From: CAYZWU01 sp964482235
Lineage (GTDB): Bacteria > Planctomycetota > B15-G4 > CAYZWU01
NCBI GenBank assembly: GCA_964482235.1
Contig: CAYZWU010000069.1
Location: 1 to 25,252, forward strand
Direction: 5' to 3'
DNA: 25,252 nucleotides
This document shows positions 8,126 through 14,866 of this stretch, one piece after another. The position numbers were made by a program, and so were the translations under genes. The number at the start of each line of letters is the position of its first letter. Positions within the stretch are counted from its first letter, which is position 1. The notes beneath the pieces are model-generated. The model was given only the letters and a program-made list of their open reading frames with translations. It ran no database searches and was not told the origin of the DNA.

Positions 8126-9661
8126 TCACTTCCCTTCGAGGCGTGGGGCGCTGTATCCCCGGCTTCGGATCCTCTCGAGAAGCTTCCGAAGCTCCGCCAC
8201 CTTTTCCGGGTGCTTGTCGGCCAGGTTGTCCCGCTCGGCAATGTCGTTGCGGATGTTGTAGAGCGCGACGTCGAGGCTGTTCTTCCTGTAGCCGTTCTCC
8301 CTGTTGAACCAGTCGGGCACCCTGGTGACCTGACCCGATTTCGAGTTGATCAGCACCCAGTCGCCCTGGCGGACGGCATAATGATCCGCCTTGGTGTTGT
8401 GCACGTGGAACTTGCGGATCGTCTCGGCGCCCTCTTTTCCGTGCAGAAGGGGAATCAGATCGTGGCTGTCCTCGGCTGCCGAATCGGGGAGGTCGAATCC
8501 GACGAGCGATGAGATGGTGGCCATCAGATCCACCTGGCTGACGAGCGCGTCGCTCACGCGGCCGGGCTCGATCACGCCCGGCCAGCGAACCAGCAAGGGA
8601 ACCCGGTGCCCGCCTTCCCAGATGTCCCGTTTCAATCCGCGCAGCGGCCCCATGCTGCGGTGGCGATACTTGCGGATGCGGGGATAGGCATAATGCTCCG
8701 GGCCGTTGTCGCTGGTGAAGAAAACGATCGTGTTGTCCCTGAAACCGTTGTCGTCGAGGGCCTTCAGGACACGGCCCGCCGTGGCATCGCTCTGAAACAG
8801 GAAGTCGCCGTATCCGCCGGCCTTGGTCTTGCCTTGATATTCAGGGGCCGGCACGATGGGCGCGTGGGGCGACGTCCAGGGGAAGTAGAGGAAGAAGGGC
8901 GCGTCCTTGCCCTTCTGCCGGCCGATCCACTCGACGGCCTTATCGGTGAGCCGCGGCATGACCTGGTCCTGCTTCCAGCCGGAGACCATGGGGCCGGGGC
9001 GGCCTTCCGGGTTTCCTTCTGCAGGCTTGGGATCCGGGGTGTATGGCACGGACGGCTCGGTAACGATCCTGTCGTTCTCGATCCAGGTGTAGGGCGGAAA
9101 GTTGGGCACGTCGTCGCCGAAGTAGTAGTCGAAGCCGTGGGCGAGGGGGCCGTCGGGGATCGGCTTCGACCAGTCGAAAGCGTCGGAGGCGTAGCCCTTC
9201 TTTCCCGGCTTCGCGCCCGGCCGCTTGATGGCGTTCCAGTCCCAGCCCAGGTGCCACTTCCCGATGCAGGCTGTCCGGTAACCCTTCTCCTCGAGCATCT
9301 CCGGCAGGGTGAGCCTGTCGCTCGAGAAAACGGACTTGCCGAAGGGCAGAACGATGCCGTGGAACTTGCGCCAGTGGTGGCAGCCCGTGAGCAGGGCAAA
9401 CCGGCTTGGCGTGCAGATCCCCGACGAGCTGTGAGCGTCGGTGAAGCGGACACCCTCGCGCGCCAGCTGATCGAGGTTCGGTGTGGGGATCTTCGACTCG
9501 CTGTTCTGGATGTTCAGGTCGCCGTAGCCCATGTCGTCGGCATAGAGGATGACGATGTTGGGACTCGAGCCCCTGCCATCGAGGCTCCGGAGGATGGGTG
9601 AAAGAGACGAGGCCGCCGCGGTTGCGCAGGCCAGCTTGAGAAACGTTCTTCTTTCGATCAT
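8126..9661 (-). CDS. Exported sulfatase, formylglycine type
   Basis: A 511-residue sulfatase of the alkaline phosphatase superfamily that hydrolyses sulfate esters after export. The N-terminus has a twin-arginine signal (ERRTFLKLA, then a hydrophobic alanine/serine stretch to about residue 25). The metal-binding aspartates are in ADDMGYGD (Asp42, Asp43). Cys83 in CTPSR is the residue normally oxidised to formylglycine. Further on are KWHLGWD and FTSDNGPEHY, matching conserved metal and substrate positions. An AAGGA lies about seven bases before the ATG. It is the fourth gene of a minus-strand cluster, 34 bases after the GH16 relic. The closest named type is arylsulfatase A-like; substrate unknown. 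No formylglycine-generating or anaerobic maturase gene is in the window. Confidence 0.92.
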   Translation of the reverse strand: MIERRTFLKLACATAAASSLSPILRSLDGRGSSPNIVILYADDMGYGDLNIQNSESKIPTPNLDQLAREGVRFTDAHSSSGICTPSRFALLTGCHHWRKFHGIVLPFGKSVFSSDRLTLPEMLEEKGYRTACIGKWHLGWDWNAIKRPGAKPGKKGYASDAFDWSKPIPDGPLAHGFDYYFGDDVPNFPPYTWIENDRIVTEPSVPYTPDPKPAEGNPEGRPGPMVSGWKQDQVMPRLTDKAVEWIGRQKGKDAPFFLYFPWTSPHAPIVPAPEYQGKTKAGGYGDFLFQSDATAGRVLKALDDNGFRDNTIVFFTSDNGPEHYAYPRIRKYRHRSMGPLRGLKRDIWEGGHRVPLLVRWPGVIEPGRVSDALVSQVDLMATISSLVGFDLPDSAAEDSHDLIPLLHGKEGAETIRKFHVHNTKADHYAVRQGDWVLINSKSGQVTRVPDWFNRENGYRKNSLDVALYNIRNDIAERDNLADKHPEKVAELRKLLERIRSRGYSAPRLEGK

Positions 9662-9695
9662 GGTCGTGTCCTTGTGGTCGATCGTATGATTGCCA

Positions 9696-10142
9696 TCACT
9701 CCGCCTTGCGTTCGTAGACCCTCACGTAGTCGATGAGATACCTCTGCGGAAGAACCGAGTCGTCTATTTCACCGCCCCAGCTGCCGCCGAGCGCCAGGTT
9801 GATGAGCAGGTAGTGCGGTTTGCGAAAGGGATTCTCCTCGCCCTTGCCCGCCGTGTCTATCGATAACGTGAAGTAGTTGATCTTGTCGAAGAAGAACCTG
9901 ATCTCCTTCTCGTCCCACTCGATCCCGAGGCATCCCTTTTCCACGCGGGCGTTTTCCTTCCTCGCCTTGGTGTAGTACTGCATCTCGTTGTTGCGCACGA
10001 ACCCCGTCTCGTAATCCCACTTTTTCTTGTCGGGCAGTCCGGTGTAATCGAACTCGTCGGACCAGACGAGCTGCCATTCTCCTGCATGCGCGGCTGTAGA
10101 GAGAAAAATCAAAAGGATCGCCTGCAGCAGAACAATCTTCAC
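9696..10142 (-). CDS. GH16 beta-glucanase relic lacking the catalytic core
   Basis: A 148-residue secreted protein with the two ends of a glycoside hydrolase family 16 enzyme but not its middle. Residues 1-20 are a signal peptide ending STAAHA. Residues 21-72 match the GH16 start (LVWSDEFDY, KWDYETG, NNEMQYYT, ENARVEKG). Residues 73-148 match the GH16 end (IEWDEKEIRFFFD, YLLINLALGGSWGG, YLIDYVRVYE). The roughly 100 residues normally between them, including the ExDxE catalytic motif, are absent, and the reading frame is kept. The start is GTG at 10140-10142, six bases after GGAGGAGG and two bases past the upstream sulfatase stop, so it still looks translated within the operon. It cannot act as a normal glucanase; it may be a pseudogene or a bare binding or structural remnant. 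Confidence 0.88.
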   Translation of the reverse strand: MKIVLLQAILLIFLSTAAHAGEWQLVWSDEFDYTGLPDKKKWDYETGFVRNNEMQYYTKARKENARVEKGCLGIEWDEKEIRFFFDKINYFTLSIDTAGKGEENPFRKPHYLLINLALGGSWGGEIDDSVLPQRYLIDYVRVYERKAE

Positions 10143-10144
10143 CT

Positions 10145-11578
10145 CTATCCTCCTCCACTCCTTTTTCGAAGCATCCGGCTCAACGATTCCACCACGTCCC
10201 GGGCTTCGGGATCGCCGGCGATGTTCCTGTTCTCCTGGGGATCCGTTTTGTGATCGAACAGCATCCTGTCGGTTATCCTGTTGTCCTTTCTCCACTCCGT
10301 GTAGAGATAGCGATCGGTCTTGACCGCCTCGCAGCCCGTCCATCGGCTGAATACGGCCTCTTTCCACTCGAGATCCGGATTGCTCATCAATGGAACGAAG
10401 CTCTTTCCCTCGAGGTCGCCGGGCACGGGGACGCCGGTCATTTCGCAAAGGGTGGGGAATATGTCCACGAACTCCACGAGCCTGCCTGTGCGGTTTCCTT
10501 TCCTGTGATCGGGTGAAACAACGATGAGCGGCGAATGGAGGGAGTTGTCGAGCGTGTTGTGCTTTCCCCAGAAGTCGTGCTCGCCGAGGTTCCAGCCGTG
10601 ATCGCCCCAGAGGACGATGATCGTGTTGTCCGACAGGTCGAGGTCGTCGAGCGCTTTCAGCACCTTTCCGATCTGGGCGTCGACGTAGCTCACGCAGGCA
10701 TAATAGGCATGCCGGGCTTCCCTGTGGAATTCATCGGTCTTCTTTCGCTTGCCCGTCAGGGCATATCGATCGATCTCCGTCGAGGTGCGGCAGGGCGACG
10801 GAAGGTCGGCGGGGCGATAACGGTTTTCCGCCGCCTTGATCTCGTCCCTGCTGTAGAGGTCCCAGTACTTCTTCGGTGCATTGAAGGGGAGATGGGGCCG
10901 CCAGAAACCGCAGGCCAGGAAGAACGGCTTCCCGGAATCCTTCATTCGCCCGAGATCGGAAATCGTCTTGTCGGCGACCTTGCCATCCTGGTACGTGCTG
11001 TCCGGCACGTCGGCGGCTTCACAGTATGGGCCGCGTTTCGATTTCGGGTTGACGTGATCGGCTGATTCTTCCGACTGCCAGATATCGTAGGCGTTGTAGT
11101 TGGCCCAGTCCTTCTCGCCGTGATAGATGGCGGCCGAGCGCCACGGCGGTTCGCTCCAGTCGCTCTCGCGGTCGCGCATGTGATGGAAGATCTTGCCGTT
11201 GCTGATCGCGTGGTATCCATGCTTCCCGAGATGGGCCGGGAGGGTGGTGAAATCCTCCTTCAGAGCGCTGCATTTCCACTGGCTCGGCGACGTCCGGATG
11301 CCGGTGAGGACGCTGATCCGCGAGGGGCCGCAGACGGGAACGTTGCAGTAGGCTCTCTCGAAGAGAGTTCCCCGCGATGCCAGCCTGTCCATGTGTGGGG
11401 AGTGGATCCCGCTGAAGCCGTAGCAGCCGAGCTGAGGGCGCAGATCGTCCACGGCAATGAAAAGAATGTTCGGTCTTGCCGGGCTGGCCTTGAGGACGGG
11501 AGTGCTCGGCAGCAGAGCGGCAGAGAGGGCGCCCGCTCCAAGGAGGGAAAGAAAATCACGCCGGTTCACGGACGTCAT
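10145..11578 (-). CDS. Exported sulfatase, iduronate-2-sulfatase-like
   Basis: A 477-residue sulfatase with a twin-arginine signal (NRRDFLSLLGAGALS). Metal-site aspartates are in AVDDLRPQLG (Asp44, Asp45). Cys83 in CGPSR is the formylglycine precursor. LWGDHGWNLGEHDFWGKHN is the signature shared by iduronate-2-sulfatase and choline-sulfatase relatives, so it probably removes sulfate from a sugar ester outside the cytoplasm. I prefer ATG 11576-11578, with AGGAA just upstream and the Tat motif soon after. A TTG at 11614 in the same frame overlaps the stop of the upstream gene and would add 12 residues. Neighbours are the DUF1801 gene upstream and the GH16 relic two bases downstream, giving a translationally tight cluster. 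Confidence 0.92.
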   Translation of the reverse strand: MTSVNRRDFLSLLGAGALSAALLPSTPVLKASPARPNILFIAVDDLRPQLGCYGFSGIHSPHMDRLASRGTLFERAYCNVPVCGPSRISVLTGIRTSPSQWKCSALKEDFTTLPAHLGKHGYHAISNGKIFHHMRDRESDWSEPPWRSAAIYHGEKDWANYNAYDIWQSEESADHVNPKSKRGPYCEAADVPDSTYQDGKVADKTISDLGRMKDSGKPFFLACGFWRPHLPFNAPKKYWDLYSRDEIKAAENRYRPADLPSPCRTSTEIDRYALTGKRKKTDEFHREARHAYYACVSYVDAQIGKVLKALDDLDLSDNTIIVLWGDHGWNLGEHDFWGKHNTLDNSLHSPLIVVSPDHRKGNRTGRLVEFVDIFPTLCEMTGVPVPGDLEGKSFVPLMSNPDLEWKEAVFSRWTGCEAVKTDRYLYTEWRKDNRITDRMLFDHKTDPQENRNIAGDPEARDVVESLSRMLRKRSGGG

Positions 11579-11610
11579 GTTCCTGTTTCCTGTCGCTTCC
11601 TGATCGGGAG

Positions 11611-12078
11611 TCAATTCTTCTTTTTCTTCTTCTTTCGCGAATCATGGATCTTGGTGTAGCGCTCCACGAAATCGCTGACCTCGAATAGCGCGACGCTCTC
11701 GCCGATCAGCTCCAGGGGAAGGTCGTCGATCTTCCTGAAGCGCACGCACGATTTGCCCAGGTCCATTCGCTTGCCCGTGGCCTTGTACGACTTCTCGAAC
11801 AGCCGGCGCGTCTTGCTGTCCATGTAGATGCCCGTCAGGTAGACGGCCATGTGATTTTTCTGCGAGGCCAGCGCGCCATACATCAGCGGCTTGCCGTTGT
11901 AGGTGTCGGGACAGGTCTTCAGGGGAACCTCATAGGTGATCATCCCCCAGTTCATCACCTCTTCGTACCCCTTGGGAAGGTTCTTCAGGATGACCTTGCG
12001 CACCTTCTCGAGCGCGTCGCGGCGATCTTCGGGCAGTTCGGCAAGATATTGATCCACTGTTTCGGCATCGGAGTGCAT
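11611..12078 (-). CDS. DUF1801 family protein with lysine tail
   Basis: A 155-residue cytosolic protein of the DUF1801 (YdhG-like) family, a small alpha/beta fold whose biochemical role is not established. The family pattern is seen in VDQYLAELPEDRR, LPKGYEEVMNWGMITYEVP and the LMYGALASQKNHMAVYL core. The end is odd: RKKKKKKN, a six-lysine run encoded by A/G-only codons just before the TGA. The ATG at 12078 has GGAG eight bases upstream. It is the first gene of the minus-strand cluster that continues into the sulfatases; whether it belongs functionally with them is unknown. Confidence 0.82.
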   Translation of the reverse strand: MHSDAETVDQYLAELPEDRRDALEKVRKVILKNLPKGYEEVMNWGMITYEVPLKTCPDTYNGKPLMYGALASQKNHMAVYLTGIYMDSKTRRLFEKSYKATGKRMDLGKSCVRFRKIDDLPLELIGESVALFEVSDFVERYTKIHDSRKKKKKKN

Positions 12079-12222
12079 CTTGATTGCTCCAGGAATGAGA
12101 CAGCCAGAAAGATCCTGCAGCGCGGAGTCGGCTGAGGAGCGGGCTCGTCAAGCCGAAAGAACTTCCGGGCAGGCTGCCAGAGTGTAAAACAAATCAGGAC
12201 ACATGATAAGGAAAGAAATCAG

Positions 12223-12252
12223 TTGACTCCCATCTCGGACTGCCGGTATAGT
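12223..12252 (+). promoter_or_regulatory. Sigma-70-like promoter for the YceK-like gene
   Basis: TTGACT at 12223-12228 and TATAGT at 12247-12252 are separated by 18 bases, in an AT-rich stretch, and read toward the lipoprotein gene at 12346. Transcription would begin near 12259, leaving a leader of about 87 bases. This is a sequence match only. Confidence 0.55.
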
Positions 12253-12345
12253 CGTGCGTCAGTTTCATATAAAGATAAGCACATCAACAGAAAGATTTAT
12301 CGATCTTTTTTTATTTAACCCTTATCTGTACTTGAGTGTGAGGTC

Positions 12346-12690
12346 ATGATGAAAAGAATGTATGTCCTGCCTGTCCTTCTGCTTTCGCTGATCACGCTCA
12401 GCGGTTGTGCTTCCATCATCGCGCGGACTGCCACCACGTTCGAAGGAGAGGTGGAATATTCGGGAATCTATCCCGGCCTGAGATTCGACTACGACTTCTT
12501 CTTCAACGAAGACGTGGATACGATGAAAAAGATGGCTGCCACTTGCCACAAGCGCACCAAGGGGGAGCTGGCGTTCCGGGCGATCTTCGATCTTCCTCCC
12601 ACCATCGTCTACGATACCGTTGCGCTGCCCTTCGATATCATCCACTGGCTCCTGCAGGAAATCGTTGCCACCGCTGACGACGAGGACTGA
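12346..12690 (+). CDS. YceK/YidQ family lipoprotein (DUF1375)
   Basis: A 114-residue lipoprotein. Residues 1-20 form a signal peptide with the lipobox LSGC; Cys21 would be lipidated and anchor the protein in a membrane. The rest fits the YceK/YidQ (DUF1375) family: GIYPGLRFDYD, then RAIFDLPPTIVYDTVALPFDI. The function of the family is not known to me. Two ATGs lie side by side (12346 and 12349); a GAGG at 12340-12343 suits the second slightly better. The gene is alone on this strand between its own promoter and a strong terminator, so it is probably a single-gene transcript. Confidence 0.82.
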   Translation: MMKRMYVLPVLLLSLITLSGCASIIARTATTFEGEVEYSGIYPGLRFDYDFFFNEDVDTMKKMAATCHKRTKGELAFRAIFDLPPTIVYDTVALPFDIIHWLLQEIVATADDED

Positions 12691-12727
12691 GAGCAGAGGT
12701 AGATCCAAAATAAGAGTTCGTTCCGAA

Positions 12728-12791
12728 GGCGGATCGGCTGCGCCGGCTTTTCACCATCTGATTAGAGCCGGATCAGCTGATTCGCCTTTTT
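12728..12791 (+). terminator. Rho-independent terminator after the YceK-like gene
   Basis: The outer stem pairs 12728-12740 (GGCGGATCGGCTG) with 12774-12786 (CAGCTGATTCGCC); the two imperfect positions are G-U pairs in the plus-strand RNA. An inner stem pairs CCGGCT (12743-12748) with AGCCGG (12766-12771). Five T follow at 12787-12791. The T-run favours the plus strand. It overlaps the last codon of the converging DinB gene. Confidence 0.82.
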
Positions 12792-13315
12792 CAACGGTCT
12801 GCGAGACGCCCGAGAATCTCGGTGATCCTTGCCATGTGGTGATCATCGTGCTCGGCGGCGAACACCATGATATCGACGATGCGCATCGGCTGCTCGAGGC
12901 GCGGGTGAAGCGCCGAGCGCTCGATCTCCTCGTCGTCGAGCCCTTCGAGACGGCGGACGAAGGTCTCCCTCACCTCGCGAAAGCCGGCCAGAACCGTGGC
13001 CGGGGCCCTCGCGTTGTAGTCGGCCTCGTCGGTGCTCCGGTTGCTCATGTCAGCTGGGCGAAGCTCCTTCAAGCCTTCTGCATAATCGTCGAGGCGGCCG
13101 AGCCAGAGGGCCTCGACCTCGATCAGGTGCCCGACCGTCTCCTGGATGGACCAGGAGTCGTCGATGCGCACTCGCAGCTGGTCAAGGCTCCTTCCCTCGA
13201 GTCGGTCCTCGATTCGAGCCGGAGTTCCCCGCAGCCGTTCCACGATGTTGGGGAAGAGGCTCGACGGCATGTCGAATCGGAATGTTCGATCGATCCAGAG
13301 AGGTTTCTGCGGCAT
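12791..13315 (-). CDS. DinB-family four-helix protein
   Basis: A 174-residue protein of the DinB/YfiT-like metal-binding superfamily, four-helix bundles that often act as thiol-dependent transferases or have no known function. The metal-ligand histidine pattern is present: VGHLIEVEALWLGRL in helix two and AEHDDHHMARI near the end. The ATG at 13313-13315 has AAGGA about eight bases upstream; a GTG at 13351 would add 12 residues without a good ribosome site. It converges with the YceK-like gene. Two short palindromes lie just upstream of it. The substrate or thiol cofactor is unknown. Confidence 0.83.
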   Translation of the reverse strand: MPQKPLWIDRTFRFDMPSSLFPNIVERLRGTPARIEDRLEGRSLDQLRVRIDDSWSIQETVGHLIEVEALWLGRLDDYAEGLKELRPADMSNRSTDEADYNARAPATVLAGFREVRETFVRRLEGLDDEEIERSALHPRLEQPMRIVDIMVFAAEHDDHHMARITEILGRLADR

Positions 13316-13325
13316 GGCTGATTCC

Positions 13326-13384
13326 TTTCCTGCAAGGAAACGAAGACCCACGGAACATCGGATAAACGGTCTCTTTCCTGGAAA
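13326..13384. promoter_or_regulatory. Paired TTTCC/GGAAA palindromes upstream of DinB
   Basis: TTTCCT-GCA-AGGAAA lies at 13326-13340 and TTTCC-T-GGAAA at 13374-13384; both are followed by CG on the plus strand. Their centres are about 46 bp apart. The first overlaps the likely ribosome-binding region of the DinB gene. They may be operator sites or chance. Confidence 0.3.
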
Positions 13385-13404
13385 CGGATCAGAAAGTCAA
13401 TTTA

Positions 13405-14748
13405 TCAGAAATCAACCGGATTGAGCATCCATTCATAGGCAGTTTGAACAATAACGTCTGTTGCCGTTACGGCTGGAGCACCGTCCCGAGTGAGAATTAA
13501 GAGGCGTTTCTTTGCGGATGGGTGCTGCTTGCCGGCTTCGTGAAGCGCTCGCAGCTCCCTGTCTGCCGTATCGGGGTCGCTGGCATCTGCACAGACCTGG
13601 ATCAGTACCTTGTTTCCCTCCGGATCCCTTGCCAAGAAGTCGACTTCGTATCCGGAAGGTGTACGAATATATGTCACATCGAACCGACGGCGCTCCAGCT
13701 CGATGAGTACGGCAGTCTCGAGAGCGTGACCTGTGTTGCCCTTTCCGCTCCTGTCGAAAAGGGGAATGAATCCCTGATCCACAGGATATACCTTGCGCGG
13801 ATTGATCATCCGCTGGCGCTCGGAGGCAGCCTCCATCCAGACGATCCGAACAAGAAAACAATCTTCGAGATGTGTGAGCAGCTGATGAACGGTGTTTTTC
13901 GAAATGGCAATCCCCTGGCTTTTAAAGGAGGCGTAGCATTTCTCGACGCTGAAAGGCGCTGCCGCGTTGCCGAGCAGATGGCGTACCAGCCAGCGTAATC
14001 CGGTTACATTTCTCACTTCATGGCGTTCCACCACATCACGCAGCATTGCCACATCCACGTAGTCGCGTAGAAGCTGGTGTCGGGAGGCTATGTCCAGGCT
14101 TTGTGCCTCAGGGAAACCACCGGTGACGAGCCATTTCATGAAGTCGTGTTCGATCCATGCCCTCTGAGCGGATGTAAGAAATCCGGGATCGGGAGGGATT
14201 TCCTTGCCCTGAAAGCGCAACGCTTCAGAGAAGCGGAACGGGTATATCGGAACTTCCCACGCGCGTCCGCGTAAGGCAGTAGCGACTTCACGGGACAGCA
14301 AAGCAGCCGACGAACCGGTGACGAGCACCTCGCACCTGGAACTGTCCTTCAGACGGCGAACAAAGCGTTCCCAGCCCGGAACAACCTGAATCTCGTCAAA
14401 GGACCAGGTAACGGTTTCACTGCTGTACAGATCAGGGAAACGCCGCCTGTGCTCTTCGATCAAGAAGCCAAGCTGATTCGCTTTCAGGTCTGTGAGCCGT
14501 TCATCCTCGAAGTTGACATATGGAATGGCTTCGCCAGGCACACCCCGTTCGATCTTCTTCTGGCGTAACTGATGCAAAAAAGTCGTTTTACCGGCTCGGC
14601 GCATCCCAATCACGGCTGTGACCTTGCCAGGTATGTCAAGGGGGCCGAATATGTTGCGTAACGTGCTATCAGATTTGTAACCAGATAAAGAGTCGACAAG
14701 TTTTTCCGTCAGAGCCTGTTTCAATCCAAGAGGAAGAGAGTTGCTCAT
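13405..14748 (-). CDS. AAA-family ATPase with DUF4143 domain
   Basis: A 447-residue protein of the predicted AAA+ ATPases fused to DUF4143 (COG1373 type). The N-terminal ATPase has a Walker A loop, GMRRAGKTT (48-56), Walker B SFDEIQ (116-121) and TGSSAALLSREVATALRGR (144-162) as the sensor/arginine region. From about residue 205 the DUF4143 part includes PVDQGFIPLF, ALETAVLIELERR and EVDFLARDPEGNKVLIQVC. That last block resembles a PD-(D/E)xK nuclease fold, but the usual EVK ending is QVC, so nuclease activity is doubtful. Family function is unsettled. Base composition is visibly lower in GC than the neighbours, suggesting transfer. GGAG lies eight bases before ATG 14748, inside a palindrome. 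Confidence 0.88.
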   Translation of the reverse strand: MSNSLPLGLKQALTEKLVDSLSGYKSDSTLRNIFGPLDIPGKVTAVIGMRRAGKTTFLHQLRQKKIERGVPGEAIPYVNFEDERLTDLKANQLGFLIEEHRRRFPDLYSSETVTWSFDEIQVVPGWERFVRRLKDSSRCEVLVTGSSAALLSREVATALRGRAWEVPIYPFRFSEALRFQGKEIPPDPGFLTSAQRAWIEHDFMKWLVTGGFPEAQSLDIASRHQLLRDYVDVAMLRDVVERHEVRNVTGLRWLVRHLLGNAAAPFSVEKCYASFKSQGIAISKNTVHQLLTHLEDCFLVRIVWMEAASERQRMINPRKVYPVDQGFIPLFDRSGKGNTGHALETAVLIELERRRFDVTYIRTPSGYEVDFLARDPEGNKVLIQVCADASDPDTADRELRALHEAGKQHPSAKKRLLILTRDGAPAVTATDVIVQTAYEWMLNPVDF

Positions 14749-14755
14749 CTATATT

Positions 14756-14840
14756 TCTCCTTTTAATAGGGAGACCATATCGTAAAATTCTCCTTATTAG
14801 AAGGAGAAAAAGTAATAATATTATCCTTTTAATAGGGATA
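14756..14840. repeat. Three palindromes phased at 33 bp upstream of the ATPase gene
   Basis: Site 1 is 14756-14774 (TCTCCTTTTAATAGGGAGA). Site 2 is 14788-14808, with perfect 8-bp arms TTCTCCTT and AAGGAGAA around five bases. Site 3 is 14822-14840 (TATCCTTTTAATAGGGATA). The centres are 14765, 14798 and 14831, exactly 33 bp apart, about three helical turns. Sites 1 and 3 differ only at two symmetric positions, C to A and G to T, which keeps the dyad. Site 1 contains the Shine-Dalgarno of the ATPase gene on the minus strand. This looks like a repressor array or a set of leader hairpins. Confidence 0.8.
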
Positions 14841-14866
14841 GGTGCTGCGGTGTCTTCAAGCGGCCC

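Noticed and set aside
11579..11614. TTG at 11614 as the start of the upstream sulfatase
   Set aside because: It overlaps the previous stop codon in a coupling-like way, but ATG 11578 has a closer match to a ribosome site and places the Tat motif at the usual distance from the start.
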